Virus record (IMG/VR): IMGVR_UViG_3300046804_001294 | Coordinates: 1-24,543 of that record | DNA from: a virus | Direction: 5' to 3' (one strand) | DNA length: 24,543 nt | Shown: piece by piece, positions 1-6,837 of the stretch | Position numbering within the stretch: position 1 is the stretch's first letter | Layout: each line of letters starts with the position of its first letter | Program-made: the position numbers and the translations under genes | Notes under the pieces: model-generated | The model's input: only the letters and a program-made list of their open reading frames with translations | What the model was told of the DNA's origin: nothing | Databases searched by the model: none

Positions 1-2
1 CG

Positions 3-320
3 CCTCCACCGCCGCCGCCGGACCCGGCGATGATCCTGGCGCAGGTGGAGCAGCAGAAGATCATGGCGGACATCCAGAACAAGCAGGCCGAGCTCGAGCT
101 CAAGCGGCAGCAGATGCTCCTCGAGGACGACCGCGCCCGCGACAAGCAAGAGGCGGAGATGATGCTGCGCGCCTACGAGATCCAGCTCAAGAGCGGGACC
201 GCCGTGGACGTGGAGCAGATCAAGGCCATGATGGCTGCGCCGCGTGTCGCGAGCCCGAGCGTGCAGCAGCCGGTGATCCCGGAGATCGGGCCGGCGCCGC
301 AGATGCCGCCGATCGGGTGA
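3..320 (+). CDS. Portal protein, C-terminal fragment (partial at left edge)
   Basis: The reading frame is open to the left edge, so this is the end of a longer gene; the first visible codons encode a run of prolines followed by DPAMILAQVEQQKIMADI. The visible 105 residues are a Gln/Glu/Lys/Met-rich helix followed by a Pro-rich tail. That is the usual end of podovirus-type portal proteins, the dodecameric ring through which DNA is packaged and ejected. Position supports this: scaffold and capsid genes lie downstream, as expected of a head module. The core portal domain lies outside the window, so the name rests on tail composition and context. A different head or internal protein with a helical tail is the alternative. 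Confidence 0.65.
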   Translation, partial: PPPPPPDPAMILAQVEQQKIMADIQNKQAELELKRQQMLLEDDRARDKQEAEMMLRAYEIQLKSGTAVDVEQIKAMMAAPRVASPSVQQPVIPEIGPAPQMPPIG

Positions 321-323
321 CGC

Positions 324-509
324 ATGAAGGAGCTCATCCCGATCCCGGCGCCGAACCCGAACGTGGCCCCCGCGGCCTATACGCCGCAGTACCACAATCA
401 GGTCAACAACCAAAACCGGCTCTATTTTTCGACGCTGGATAACATCAACCGGGAAGTACTCCCGACCGTCCATAGTCTTAACGTCTTGCACTGGCTGGGG
501 CCGCCGTAA
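324..509 (+). CDS. Small hypothetical phage protein (61 aa)
   Basis: This gene starts at ATG four bases after the portal stop, with GGGTGA of the previous gene's end as a plausible ribosome site. The protein is Pro/Asn-rich at the N-terminus (PIPAPNPNVAPAAYTPQYHN) and ends in a hydrophobic stretch, NVLHWLGPP. It has no membrane segment, signal peptide or recognisable motif. Its stop overlaps the next start by one base (TAATG), so the two are probably translated together. Its place between portal and a small beta-rich protein suggests a minor virion or assembly role, but I do not recognise a function. Confidence 0.65.
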   Translation: MKELIPIPAPNPNVAPAAYTPQYHNQVNNQNRLYFSTLDNINREVLPTVHSLNVLHWLGPP

Positions 510-850
510 TGGCAAACTTTCAGGACATCGTCGGGCTCAGGCTAGGGCGCGGGCAACTCACGACCTCGTACGCTACGGTTTATACGTGCCCGGCAGACAA
601 GCGTGCATATATCAAAGATATAAATCTTTGCAATACGCACTCTGGAAAAGAGCACGCGTACGTTGCGATCGTGCCATCTGGCCAGACCGCTGGCGCAGCG
701 TACGAGATCCTGAGTAACTACGGGATAGACGCGTACACGGTATATCGCTGGACCGGGTTACAGATCCTAAACGCCGGGGACACGATCCAGGTCAAGGGAA
801 GCGGCAGTAATTTAATCACCATCTATGTGAGCGGCGCGGAGGCTGTCTAA
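509..850 (+). CDS. Small beta-rich putative virion protein (113 aa)
   Basis: The start is fixed by a TAATG overlap with the preceding gene. The sequence alternates short polar and hydrophobic segments (TTSYATVYTCPADKRAYIKD, AGDTIQVKGSG, NLITIYVSGAE). This looks like a compact beta-sandwich of the kind seen in head-decoration or fibre-tip proteins of phages. Such proteins often carry a CPADKRAYI-like strand after a TTxYxTVYT strand and a GDTIxV turn near the end. No catalytic motif is visible. The DNA is a little more AT-rich than the neighbouring genes, which is compatible with mosaic origin. Decoration or minor structural protein is an inference from shape and position only. Confidence 0.65.
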   Translation: MANFQDIVGLRLGRGQLTTSYATVYTCPADKRAYIKDINLCNTHSGKEHAYVAIVPSGQTAGAAYEILSNYGIDAYTVYRWTGLQILNAGDTIQVKGSGSNLITIYVSGAEAV

Positions 851-851
851 C

Positions 852-2090
852 ATGAGCAACGCATTTCGGGGTCAAGCACAATACATGACGCCAATTTATT
901 CGCAGGCCCCGACGGGCGGCTTCAACATGTCTGGCTATGGTGGAGACACCATGCAAGACCTCGGAGACCTCGGAGACCTCAGCGGCCTCGCCAACTTTGG
1001 CGCCGTGAGCGGCCCCGCCTCGATGGGCGGCGGCTATAGCATGTTTGGGTCTTATAGCCCGACGCCGTACCAGCAACAGGATTACACCGGCGGATACATG
1101 CCGGGCTATGGCGCGCAACTGCCGCAGCAGTTTGGCGGCTATGGCGGCGGCTACGGTCGTGGATATGGCGGCTTTGCGAGCCAGTTTGGCGGCCGCTTTG
1201 GCGGCGGCTACGGCGGCGGGTTTGGTATGCCGCAGCCGCAGCAGCCGAACGTAAACGACCTATTTGGTCAGTATATGTTTGGCCAATATTATGGTCAGCC
1301 GGCCTTCAACCCGTTCCAGGCCACGTCCATGTTTGGCGGCGGCCGGCGTGGCGGGTTTGGCGGCGGCCGACGCGGCGGTCGCGAGCGTATGTTCCCAACT
1401 CAGCAACCAGAAGTTCAAGCATATGCCCCCCAGCCGCCGCGCATGACATGGTCTCCGCCTATGCCGGCGCAGCCGCCCGTAAGTCCGCCGGCCCCGGTTA
1501 CACCAGCGCCAGCGCCAGTGCCAAGCCAGCAAAACCAGAGCTCAAACCCAGACTATTGGTACACCAAGCTGGTCGAAAATAACCCAGGCATTGACACAGA
1601 CCGCGCAAGACAGCTCGCTGAAGAGCGCGCCGCAGTATTTCGCGGACAGGCTCAATCGCAACAGCAGACGACGCAACAGCCGCCGTCACAGCCACAGGCT
1701 CCAAACATTTACGATCCGTCAAACGATGACTGGGGCCGTGGTGAGGGTCAAATCAATGCCGCAGATTTGCCAAGCGGATTTAATTGGCAGGCGTATCTTG
1801 ATGCGCCGTCAAACGCCGATCTTCGCGCGGCAGGGCTTGATACGCCAAGCGAGGCGGCGCGTCATTATTTGAAATATGGTCGTAGTGAAGGAAGGAATTT
1901 AGGGGCGGCAGCGCCATCTGCGGCGCCATCAATAACGCAACCAGTCAATCAACCTGCGACACCATATTTCCCATCCGTGACGCAGCCAGTAGAGACCACG
2001 ATGCCGTACGATCTTGGCGACCTCAGTGGCCTCTCTAGACTCGGCGGCTTTGACCCATACGGCCGGTTTGGCGCGTTTAACTTTAGGTGA
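852..2090 (+). CDS. Gly/Tyr/Arg-rich low-complexity protein with a C-terminal YLxxxxDLxxAG/HYLxYGRxEGR motif
   Basis: A GGAGG ribosome site (838-842) sits nine bases before the ATG. Residues 1-50 are ordinary and include DLGDLSGL (39-46). Residues about 55-175 are low complexity, rich in Gly, Tyr, Phe and Gln, with YGGGYGRGYGGF-type tracts and two GGGRRGG (RGG-like) elements. Residues about 190-230 are Pro/Ala/Gln-rich. Residues about 310-349 form a compact motif, FNWQAYL..NADLRAAGL..EAARHYLKYGRSEGR. It resembles a short helical repeat found in various bacterial and phage surface proteins. DLGDLSGL recurs at 387-394, just before the C-terminus. The gene lies between portal and scaffold. It is probably a virion or assembly protein, but no function can be assigned. 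Confidence 0.7.
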   Translation: MSNAFRGQAQYMTPIYSQAPTGGFNMSGYGGDTMQDLGDLGDLSGLANFGAVSGPASMGGGYSMFGSYSPTPYQQQDYTGGYMPGYGAQLPQQFGGYGGGYGRGYGGFASQFGGRFGGGYGGGFGMPQPQQPNVNDLFGQYMFGQYYGQPAFNPFQATSMFGGGRRGGFGGGRRGGRERMFPTQQPEVQAYAPQPPRMTWSPPMPAQPPVSPPAPVTPAPAPVPSQQNQSSNPDYWYTKLVENNPGIDTDRARQLAEERAAVFRGQAQSQQQTTQQPPSQPQAPNIYDPSNDDWGRGEGQINAADLPSGFNWQAYLDAPSNADLRAAGLDTPSEAARHYLKYGRSEGRNLGAAAPSAAPSITQPVNQPATPYFPSVTQPVETTMPYDLGDLSGLSRLGGFDPYGRFGAFNFR

Positions 2091-2094
2091 CACC

Positions 2095-2244
2095 ATGAAG
2101 CAGGGACTCTATTCAAATATTTGGGCCAAGCGCGAGCGCATCGCGGCCGGCAGCGGCGAGAAGATGCGTAAACCTGGAGCGAAGGGCGCGCCGACCGCCA
2201 AGGCGTTTAAGGCTGCGGCAAAGACGGCGAAGAAGCGCAAGTGA
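2095..2244 (+). CDS. Small very basic protein (49 aa)
   Basis: The ATG at 2095 follows an AGGTGA ribosome-site-like sequence made of the previous gene's last codons. An upstream in-frame ATG at 2014 lies deep inside the previous gene and is rejected. The protein is dominated by Lys, Arg and Ala, with the core KRERIAAGSGEKMRKPG and a Lys/Ala tail ending in KTAKKRK. Similar short proteins recur beside capsid genes of aquatic phages, as far as I recall. The composition suggests binding to nucleic acid or to an acidic partner such as the scaffold, but this is inference. The last codon and stop overlap a GTG start (GTGA). Confidence 0.7.
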   Translation: MKQGLYSNIWAKRERIAAGSGEKMRKPGAKGAPTAKAFKAAAKTAKKRK

Positions 2245-2567
2245 AGACCGCGGCTTGGCAGCGTAAGGAAGGCCAGAGCAAGAAAGGCGGCCTGAACGCC
2301 GCGGGCCGCGCGTCCTATAAGCGCGAGACGGGCGGCACGTTAAAGCCGCCAGTGAAGGGCGAGGCACAGTCGCCCGAGCAACTGCGCCGGAAGGGATCGT
2401 TTCTGACGCGCATGGGGTCGATGCCTGGGCTGCTCTTTGACGAGCAGGGCGACAAGACGCGCCTCAAGTTGAGCCTCGAGGCGTGGGGACACCGTGGAGA
2501 TAAAGCGAGCGCGGTCGCCAAGGGGCGGCGACTGCTCGAGAGATACAGGAAGCAAAAAGATGGCTGA
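2241..2567 (+). CDS. Small basic phage protein, DUF6321-like (108 aa)
   Basis: Translation begins at GTG 2241, overlapping the previous TGA (GTGA). No ATG fits the conserved N-terminus KTAAWQRKEGQSKKGGLNAA. The pattern of WQRKEG, GGLNAAGRASYKRETGG, LKPPV and SFLTRMGSMPG matches a small basic family common in phage genomes, which I recall as DUF6321. Lys, Arg and Gly dominate, and there is no membrane segment. The C-terminal part, LSLEAWGHRGDKASAVAKGR, is probably helical. The role is unknown. Its place between portal and scaffold suggests something needed during head assembly or packaged with DNA. The end overlaps the next gene by eight bases. Confidence 0.7.
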   Translation: MKTAAWQRKEGQSKKGGLNAAGRASYKRETGGTLKPPVKGEAQSPEQLRRKGSFLTRMGSMPGLLFDEQGDKTRLKLSLEAWGHRGDKASAVAKGRRLLERYRKQKDG

Positions 2568-4011
2568 ACCAAGGCGCCGCGGATTATTAAATGAGCTTGA
2601 AGAGCTCGCTCGTAGCACCTACGAAGATCCACAGGTGCAGGCGCAGATCGGTATGCTCCGCGGCGCTGGTCGCGGGCTCTACGGAATCGTTGAGCCTTTT
2701 TTATCTCCAAGAGAGACCGCGCGCGGGTTGCTCGCGACGGGGCAGGAGTTTGCAAGAGACCCAGGGGCCGCGACAAAGTCGATGCTTCAGGCAGAGGTTG
2801 ACCGCGCCATCGCCGCGCCTCAAGACCCAGAGGCCCTGGGAGAATATGCCGCGTCGTTTGTAAACCCGTTTCGTGTCGCCGGCTCTATGCGACGAATGAT
2901 GAGCCCGGCAGATGGCGGATCATATCGTGGCCAGGGGATTGATGTCCCAGACGCGGCACCGGTAGACGAATCATATTTTAATCTTGAGGGGCTCACGACG
3001 CAGCCATCTCGTTCAGTAGAGATCCCGCGATACACTCCGCCCCGCGGCGCTCCGGGCTACATGCAAAGGCTGGCAGGGAACGAGCGCGCATATAATCAGA
3101 TACTAGACTGGGCCAAAAAGGGCATGACCGAAGAGGGCCTCGGGTGGTACAACACAGAGGCGCTGCGAAAAGAGTTCATCAAAGAATTTGGTGAAGATGT
3201 CGGCCAGAAAAACTACGAAAAATATATAGACTTGGTGGCCGCAACCAGCGCAGGCGCAAAGACCCCAGCAAACGCGAAGATAGCGTCTTATTATTATCAG
3301 CAGGCAGTGCGTGGAGAGCCGGCGGTTAAGCCGCCAAAGGGCTCTGGATACGGACACAAAATGCAGGCGCTGCACTTTAAGAACGCGGCCGAGATATTGG
3401 CCGGTGGCGCGCTTGATCCAATAGCGAACCCGAAGCGGTACACCTTTGGTGAAAACCTTAAAGGCAACTGGGACTATGCGACCGTGGACAAGCACAACGT
3501 CCGCGCCTTTGCTATCGCATCCAGAGACCCTGATTTTGTAGAGGCGAGGCTGGCAGACCCAGCCGGGACGCCGGCACCTGATTGGTGGAGCGAGAAAAAA
3601 TACGGGGCCTGGAACCCAGAGAAATTTAATCCCCGCAAGTTTATTCAAGAAAACAAAATTAAATGGGAAACGATCCCGCCTACTTGGTTTAAGGAAGCGC
3701 CCACTAAAACAGACTATAAGGCCTTTGAGGACCTTAACCGCAGGCTCGCAAAAGACCTCGGGATATCTCCAGCAGCGGCCCAGGCCGCGCTGTGGCTTGG
3801 GGCAGGTCAAGCGACGGGGCTTGGATCTCCGCCGGTTGCATTTATGAAGATCCTTGAGGGAAGATTGGAAGAGACCGCAAAGAAGCGCGGAATTAGCCGT
3901 GAACAAGCGTTGAAAGATTTTATCCGTGGAAACGCCCCGCTGTTGCAGTTTGGCGGCATGGCCGTTGGGGCTGGTTTGCTTGCCCCGTCGAATGAAGAGG
4001 AGAAAATGTAA
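2560..4011 (+). CDS. Phage protein with HhH-GPD (DNA glycosylase)-like residues (483 aa)
   Basis: I chose ATG 2560 because AGGA at 2547-2550 lies nine bases upstream; in-frame codons before it fall inside the previous gene. Residues 1-160 are Arg/Ala/Pro-rich linker or helix. Residues 195-320 carry GWYNTE (195-200), LVAATSAGAKTPANAK (225-240), KMQALHFKNAAEIL (267-280) and TVDKHNVRAF (308-317). The AATS...N helix followed about 80 residues later by VDxHxxR recalls the HhH-GPD family of base-excision glycosylases, where VDTHxxR carries the catalytic Asp (here D310). The canonical LPGVGxKTA hairpin is not evident, so this is a remote resemblance. A related phage family may be DUF7178. Residues 409-461 (GAGQATGLGSPP..FMKILE) form a second conserved block. 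It may be an injected or accessory DNA enzyme. Confidence 0.55.
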   Translation: MAEPRRRGLLNELEELARSTYEDPQVQAQIGMLRGAGRGLYGIVEPFLSPRETARGLLATGQEFARDPGAATKSMLQAEVDRAIAAPQDPEALGEYAASFVNPFRVAGSMRRMMSPADGGSYRGQGIDVPDAAPVDESYFNLEGLTTQPSRSVEIPRYTPPRGAPGYMQRLAGNERAYNQILDWAKKGMTEEGLGWYNTEALRKEFIKEFGEDVGQKNYEKYIDLVAATSAGAKTPANAKIASYYYQQAVRGEPAVKPPKGSGYGHKMQALHFKNAAEILAGGALDPIANPKRYTFGENLKGNWDYATVDKHNVRAFAIASRDPDFVEARLADPAGTPAPDWWSEKKYGAWNPEKFNPRKFIQENKIKWETIPPTWFKEAPTKTDYKAFEDLNRRLAKDLGISPAAAQAALWLGAGQATGLGSPPVAFMKILEGRLEETAKKRGISREQALKDFIRGNAPLLQFGGMAVGAGLLAPSNEEEKM

Positions 4012-4190
4012 TGCCCAGCAAAAGCACCAAACAAGCGCGCCTCATGGCCGCCGCCGCCCACGACCCAGAGTTCGCCAAGCGCGTCGGCGTGCCGATGAAG
4101 GTCGCCAAAGAATTTAACAAGGCCGACAAGGGCGGCAAGCTCTTGAAGAAGGCGATGAAAAAGAAGCCAAAGAGCGGCCTGCTCGCTTGA
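4011..4190 (+). CDS. Small basic conserved phage protein (59 aa)
   Basis: The ATG overlaps the preceding stop (TAATG). The protein begins MPSKSTKQARLMAAAAHDPE and continues with FAKRVGVPMKVAKEFNKADKGGK. This pattern recurs in short proteins of many phages that infect aquatic and environmental bacteria. The C-terminus is Lys-rich (KKAMKKKPKSG). It has no membrane segment and is probably helical. It is the third small, highly basic product between portal and scaffold. The function is not known. DNA or capsid binding is an inference from charge. The stop overlaps the next gene's TTG start. Confidence 0.7.
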   Translation: MPSKSTKQARLMAAAAHDPEFAKRVGVPMKVAKEFNKADKGGKLLKKAMKKKPKSGLLA

Positions 4191-4456
4191 GCGAGCGAAA
4201 CCCCTACATCGACGCCCGCAAGGGGCAAGAAGCCAAAGACCTCCTCGAGAACCCGATCCTCGTGGAGGCCTTTGGCGTCTTGGAGGGCGAATATCTCAAG
4301 GCGTGGCGAAACAGTAAGCCAGCCGACCAGGAGGAGCGCGAGCGGCTATGGCTCGCGGTCGGCATCCTGGAAGAGATCAAGCGCCACCTGCGCATCGTCG
4401 TAGAGAACGGCGCGATGGCAAAGCGAGACATCGACAAGATCAGCGGCAGGAAATAA
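4187..4456 (+). CDS. Conserved small helical protein with TTG start (89 aa)
   Basis: The only in-frame initiation codon that preserves the N-terminus is TTG 4187, overlapping the preceding TGA (TTGA). The first internal Met is at residue 75, too late. The protein is highly charged and helical: LENPILVEAFGVLEGEYLKA (residues 20-39), then RERLWLAVGILEEIKRHL and a C-terminal RDIDKI. Proteins with this VEAFxxLExEYLxAWR...RERLWxAVxxLExxxxHL pattern sit just before scaffold genes in several podovirus-like genomes. Possible roles are head assembly or a small-terminase-like accessory, but neither is shown. It is followed by a 27-base gap before the scaffold gene. Confidence 0.65.
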   Translation: MSERNPYIDARKGQEAKDLLENPILVEAFGVLEGEYLKAWRNSKPADQEERERLWLAVGILEEIKRHLRIVVENGAMAKRDIDKISGRK

Positions 4457-4483
4457 CCCGCTTGAATCTTGCACAATAGATCT

Positions 4484-5461
4484 ATGAGTCAAACCGGCAC
4501 GGGTACACCCCCCGGAACAATACAGTCCACGCAGGATGCCCTGGAGCAGATGCTCGCCGCCGACGAAGGCGAAAACGAGCAGCTTGAGGCCGAAGCAATG
4601 GACGAGGGTGAGGAGCCTTCCCAGGCAGTCGACAGCGAGTCCGACGGCGTGGAGGAGGAGACCACCGAAGGCGATGAGGAAGCCGAAGAGGCGCCGCCGC
4701 AGGGCCAGACATTCCGCGTCAAGGTTGACGGGGAAGAAGTCGATGTCCCGCTGGATGAGTTGCTGAAGGGTTACTCACGCACCGCAGACTATACGCGCAA
4801 GACGCAGGCGATCGCCGAGGCCAGAAAACAGGCCGAGGCAGAGCTGAATCTAGCGCGGCAGGAGCGGCAGAGATATGCACAGACCTTGGATGCGCTGGAC
4901 GCGCAACTCAAGTCGCTGCAACCGCCCGAGATCGACTGGGACAGGCTCTATCAAGAGAACCCGGTCGAGTGGGTGAGACAGCGCGAGCTGCAACGGTCCA
5001 GGCAGGAGCAGGCGCAGTGGGTGCAGGCCCAGCGCGCCGCCCTGGTACAAAAGCAACAGGCGGATGAGCAACTGAACGCGGAAAAGACCCTAGAGTCTGA
5101 GCGCGGGAAGCTGCTCGAGGCGCTCCCTGATTGGCGCGACCCTGAAAAGGCGCGCGCCGAGAAGGCGAGGATCGTCGAATACGCAACCGGGAGGCTCGGC
5201 TTTAGTGTCGAAGAGATCTCGGACGTATACGACGCACGCGCGGTGCTGGCCCTTCGCAAGGCGATGCTTTACGACGAGCTCATGAGCAAGCGCGACCAGA
5301 TGCGCCCGAAGATCATCCAGAAGGCGCGCCCGATGCGCGCCGGTGTCGCCTCTAGCCCGCAGTCATCAAAGGTCACCGCATCGAAGGCCGCTCTTTCTAG
5401 ACTCGCAAATAGTGGCAGCCACAAAGACGCGGCTGCCGTGTTTGAACAGTTTATAGATTAG
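4484..5461 (+). CDS. Capsid scaffolding protein (325 aa)
   Basis: This is an internal assembly chaperone expected to line the procapsid and be removed before DNA packaging. Residues about 20-72 are extremely acidic (Glu/Asp-rich). Residues about 76-107 contain the conserved block VDVPLDELLKGYSRTADYTR. Long Glu/Gln/Arg coiled-coil segments follow to about residue 215. The basic C-terminus ends near a small helix (ALSRLANSGS, AAAVFEQFID). An acidic N-terminus, coiled coil and basic C-terminal capsid-binding end are typical of scaffolds. The gene sits directly before the capsid gene. ATG 4484 is preferred over the in-frame TTG 4469, although neither has a clear ribosome site. Confidence 0.85.
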   Translation: MSQTGTGTPPGTIQSTQDALEQMLAADEGENEQLEAEAMDEGEEPSQAVDSESDGVEEETTEGDEEAEEAPPQGQTFRVKVDGEEVDVPLDELLKGYSRTADYTRKTQAIAEARKQAEAELNLARQERQRYAQTLDALDAQLKSLQPPEIDWDRLYQENPVEWVRQRELQRSRQEQAQWVQAQRAALVQKQQADEQLNAEKTLESERGKLLEALPDWRDPEKARAEKARIVEYATGRLGFSVEEISDVYDARAVLALRKAMLYDELMSKRDQMRPKIIQKARPMRAGVASSPQSSKVTASKAALSRLANSGSHKDAAAVFEQFID

Positions 5462-5473
5462 GGGTAACACCAA

Positions 5474-6454
5474 ATGTCACAGACAGCCAATACGTTTGAT
5501 ACTTTTGCCGCAAAAGGTATCCGTGAGTCTCTCTCAAACGTGATCTACAACATCTCGCCCGAAGAGACCCCGTTCATGTCGAACATCGGACGCGAGAACG
5601 TCAAGAACACTTATTTCGAGTGGCAGACGGACTCGCTCGCCGCGGCCTCGACGACCAACGCGCAGGTGGAAGGTGACGACGTGTCGTCCTACGACTCGAC
5701 CGCCGCCACGACCCGCATCGGTAACTACACCCAGGTCAGCCGCAAGACCGTCCTCATCTCGGGCACCCTCGAGAGCGTGGACAAGGCCGGCCGTCGCTCG
5801 GAGCTGGCGTACCAGCTCGCGAAGCGCTCTGCCGAGCTGAAGCGCGACATGGAGTCGATCATGCTGACGAACCAGGCGGCCTCGGCTGGCTCTGCCGGCG
5901 TGAGCACGGCCCTGCGCAAGTCGGGCTCGCTCCTCGCGTACCTCAAGACCAACACCGACAAGGGCACGGGCGGCGTTGATCCGGTCTACACGACGAAGCC
6001 GGACGCGACCCGCACGGATGCGACCGACGCTAACCTTCGCACGTTCACCGAGACGATTCTCAAGAGCGTGATCCAGAAGGTGTGGGCCGCTGGTGGCACG
6101 CCGAAGATTCTCATGGTGGGCCCGGTCAACAAGCAGCGCGTTTCGGGCTTCGCGGGTATCGCGGAGATCCGCAAGGAAGTGGTCGGCAACCGTGCCGCGA
6201 CCATCATCGGCGCGGCCGACGTTTACGTGTCCGACTTCGGCAACGTGAACGTGGTCCCGAACCGCTTCCAGCGTGAGCGTGACGCCTTTGTGCTCGACCC
6301 TGAGTACGCAAGCGTCGCCTTCCTGCGCCCGTTCAATACGGTGGAACTTGCAAAGACCGGCGACGCCGAGAAGCGCATGATCCTCGTGGAGTGGGGCCTG
6401 AAGGTCAACACCGAGGCCGCGCACGGTCTCGCCGCGGACCTCACCACGACCTGA
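5474..6454 (+). CDS. Major capsid protein, DUF5309/SU10-type HK97 fold (326 aa)
   Basis: AGGGG at 5460-5464 lies about nine bases before the ATG. The N-terminus (ANTFDTFAAKGIRESLSNVI, then SPEETPFMSNIGRENV), the NYTQVSRKTVLISGTLESVD block, the long helix LAYQLAKRSAELKRDMESIM and the C-terminal PEYASVAFLRPFN...EWGLKVNTEAAHG are typical of the DUF5309 (phage SU10-type) capsid family. About 320 residues is normal for that family. No N-terminal delta domain is fused to it, consistent with a separate scaffold gene upstream. Codon choice is strongly biased to G/C-ending codons, as expected of the most abundant virion protein. A hairpin follows the stop codon. Confidence 0.92.
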   Translation: MSQTANTFDTFAAKGIRESLSNVIYNISPEETPFMSNIGRENVKNTYFEWQTDSLAAASTTNAQVEGDDVSSYDSTAATTRIGNYTQVSRKTVLISGTLESVDKAGRRSELAYQLAKRSAELKRDMESIMLTNQAASAGSAGVSTALRKSGSLLAYLKTNTDKGTGGVDPVYTTKPDATRTDATDANLRTFTETILKSVIQKVWAAGGTPKILMVGPVNKQRVSGFAGIAEIRKEVVGNRAATIIGAADVYVSDFGNVNVVPNRFQRERDAFVLDPEYASVAFLRPFNTVELAKTGDAEKRMILVEWGLKVNTEAAHGLAADLTTT

Positions 6455-6473
6455 TCGCGGTGATATAAACTTG

Positions 6474-6501
6474 GGGGCGGCGGCAACAGGGCCGTCGCCC
6501 C
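6474..6501 (+). terminator. Strong GC hairpin after the capsid gene (partial terminator or RNA-stability stem)
   Basis: An 11-base-pair stem (GGGGCGGCGGC at 6474-6484 with GCCGTCGCCCC at 6491-6501, one G-U pair) closes a six-base loop. It lies 20 bases after the capsid stop in the longest + strand intergenic gap of the window. No T-run follows, so it is not a textbook intrinsic terminator. Stems after capsid genes often act as leaky terminators or protect the upstream mRNA from 3' decay. An extended -10-like TGATATAAA lies just upstream at 6461-6469. Confidence 0.55.
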
Positions 6502-6516
6502 TGAGTTGAGGATGGC

Positions 6517-6837
6517 ATGAATTCAACAGGTAAGCGCCTTTTTGATTACGACCCAGAAACGGGCACGACGAAGTGGTGGCATTACGATGCCGACAAGGAC
6601 GAGGCCAAGATAGAGACGGTCTTTGAGGTCGGCGACCTGATTGAGCAGAACAAAAAGCAATACGCGGACACGGACGAGCGTGCCCGGTACGGCGAGTGGA
6701 GCAAGGTCGCGTCGATACCGATGGCCTTGTTCTACAGGTTAAAGGCAAAGGGGATCATTGACGACCCGGCGGCGATGAAGCGCTGGCTCAACGACCCCGA
6801 TAACAGATTTTTTCGCACGCGTCCGGGGCGTGTATGA
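6517..6837 (+). CDS. Conserved post-capsid phage protein (106 aa)
   Basis: GAGGA (6508-6512) precedes the ATG closely. The N-terminal half is a small beta-rich segment (RLFDYDPETGTTKWWHYDA), the middle DEAKIETVFEVGDLIEQNK is charged and helical, and the C-terminal half reads YGEWSKVASIPMALFYRLKA and then RWLNDPDNRFFRTRPG. The ending VASIP...WLNDPDNRxFRTRPG is a recognisable phage family found right after capsid genes. Its function is unknown to me; a head-completion or early-maturation role fits the position. It overlaps the next start by ATGA. Confidence 0.75.
   Translation: MNSTGKRLFDYDPETGTTKWWHYDADKDEAKIETVFEVGDLIEQNKKQYADTDERARYGEWSKVASIPMALFYRLKAKGIIDDPAAMKRWLNDPDNRFFRTRPGRV

Noticed and set aside
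613-630. Perfect 7-bp hairpin (CAAAGAT / ATCTTTG, loop ATAA)
   Set aside because: It lies wholly inside a well-supported coding region, has no T-run and is AT-rich and weak; probably incidental.
3103-3906. 267-codon - strand frame opposite the glycosylase-like gene
   Set aside because: Cys/Arg/Phe-rich with no recognisable pattern; the + strand frame has conserved blocks and a ribosome site.
4462-4483. Possible sigma70-type promoter before the scaffold gene (TTGAAT and a TATGAG-like element)
   Set aside because: Spacing and -10 match are poor, and the -10-like element overlaps the start codon.
5534-6748. 404-codon - strand frame opposite the major capsid gene
   Set aside because: It is Arg/Val/Gly-rich without domains and mirrors the strong G/C third-position bias of the capsid gene; it also crosses two + strand genes.
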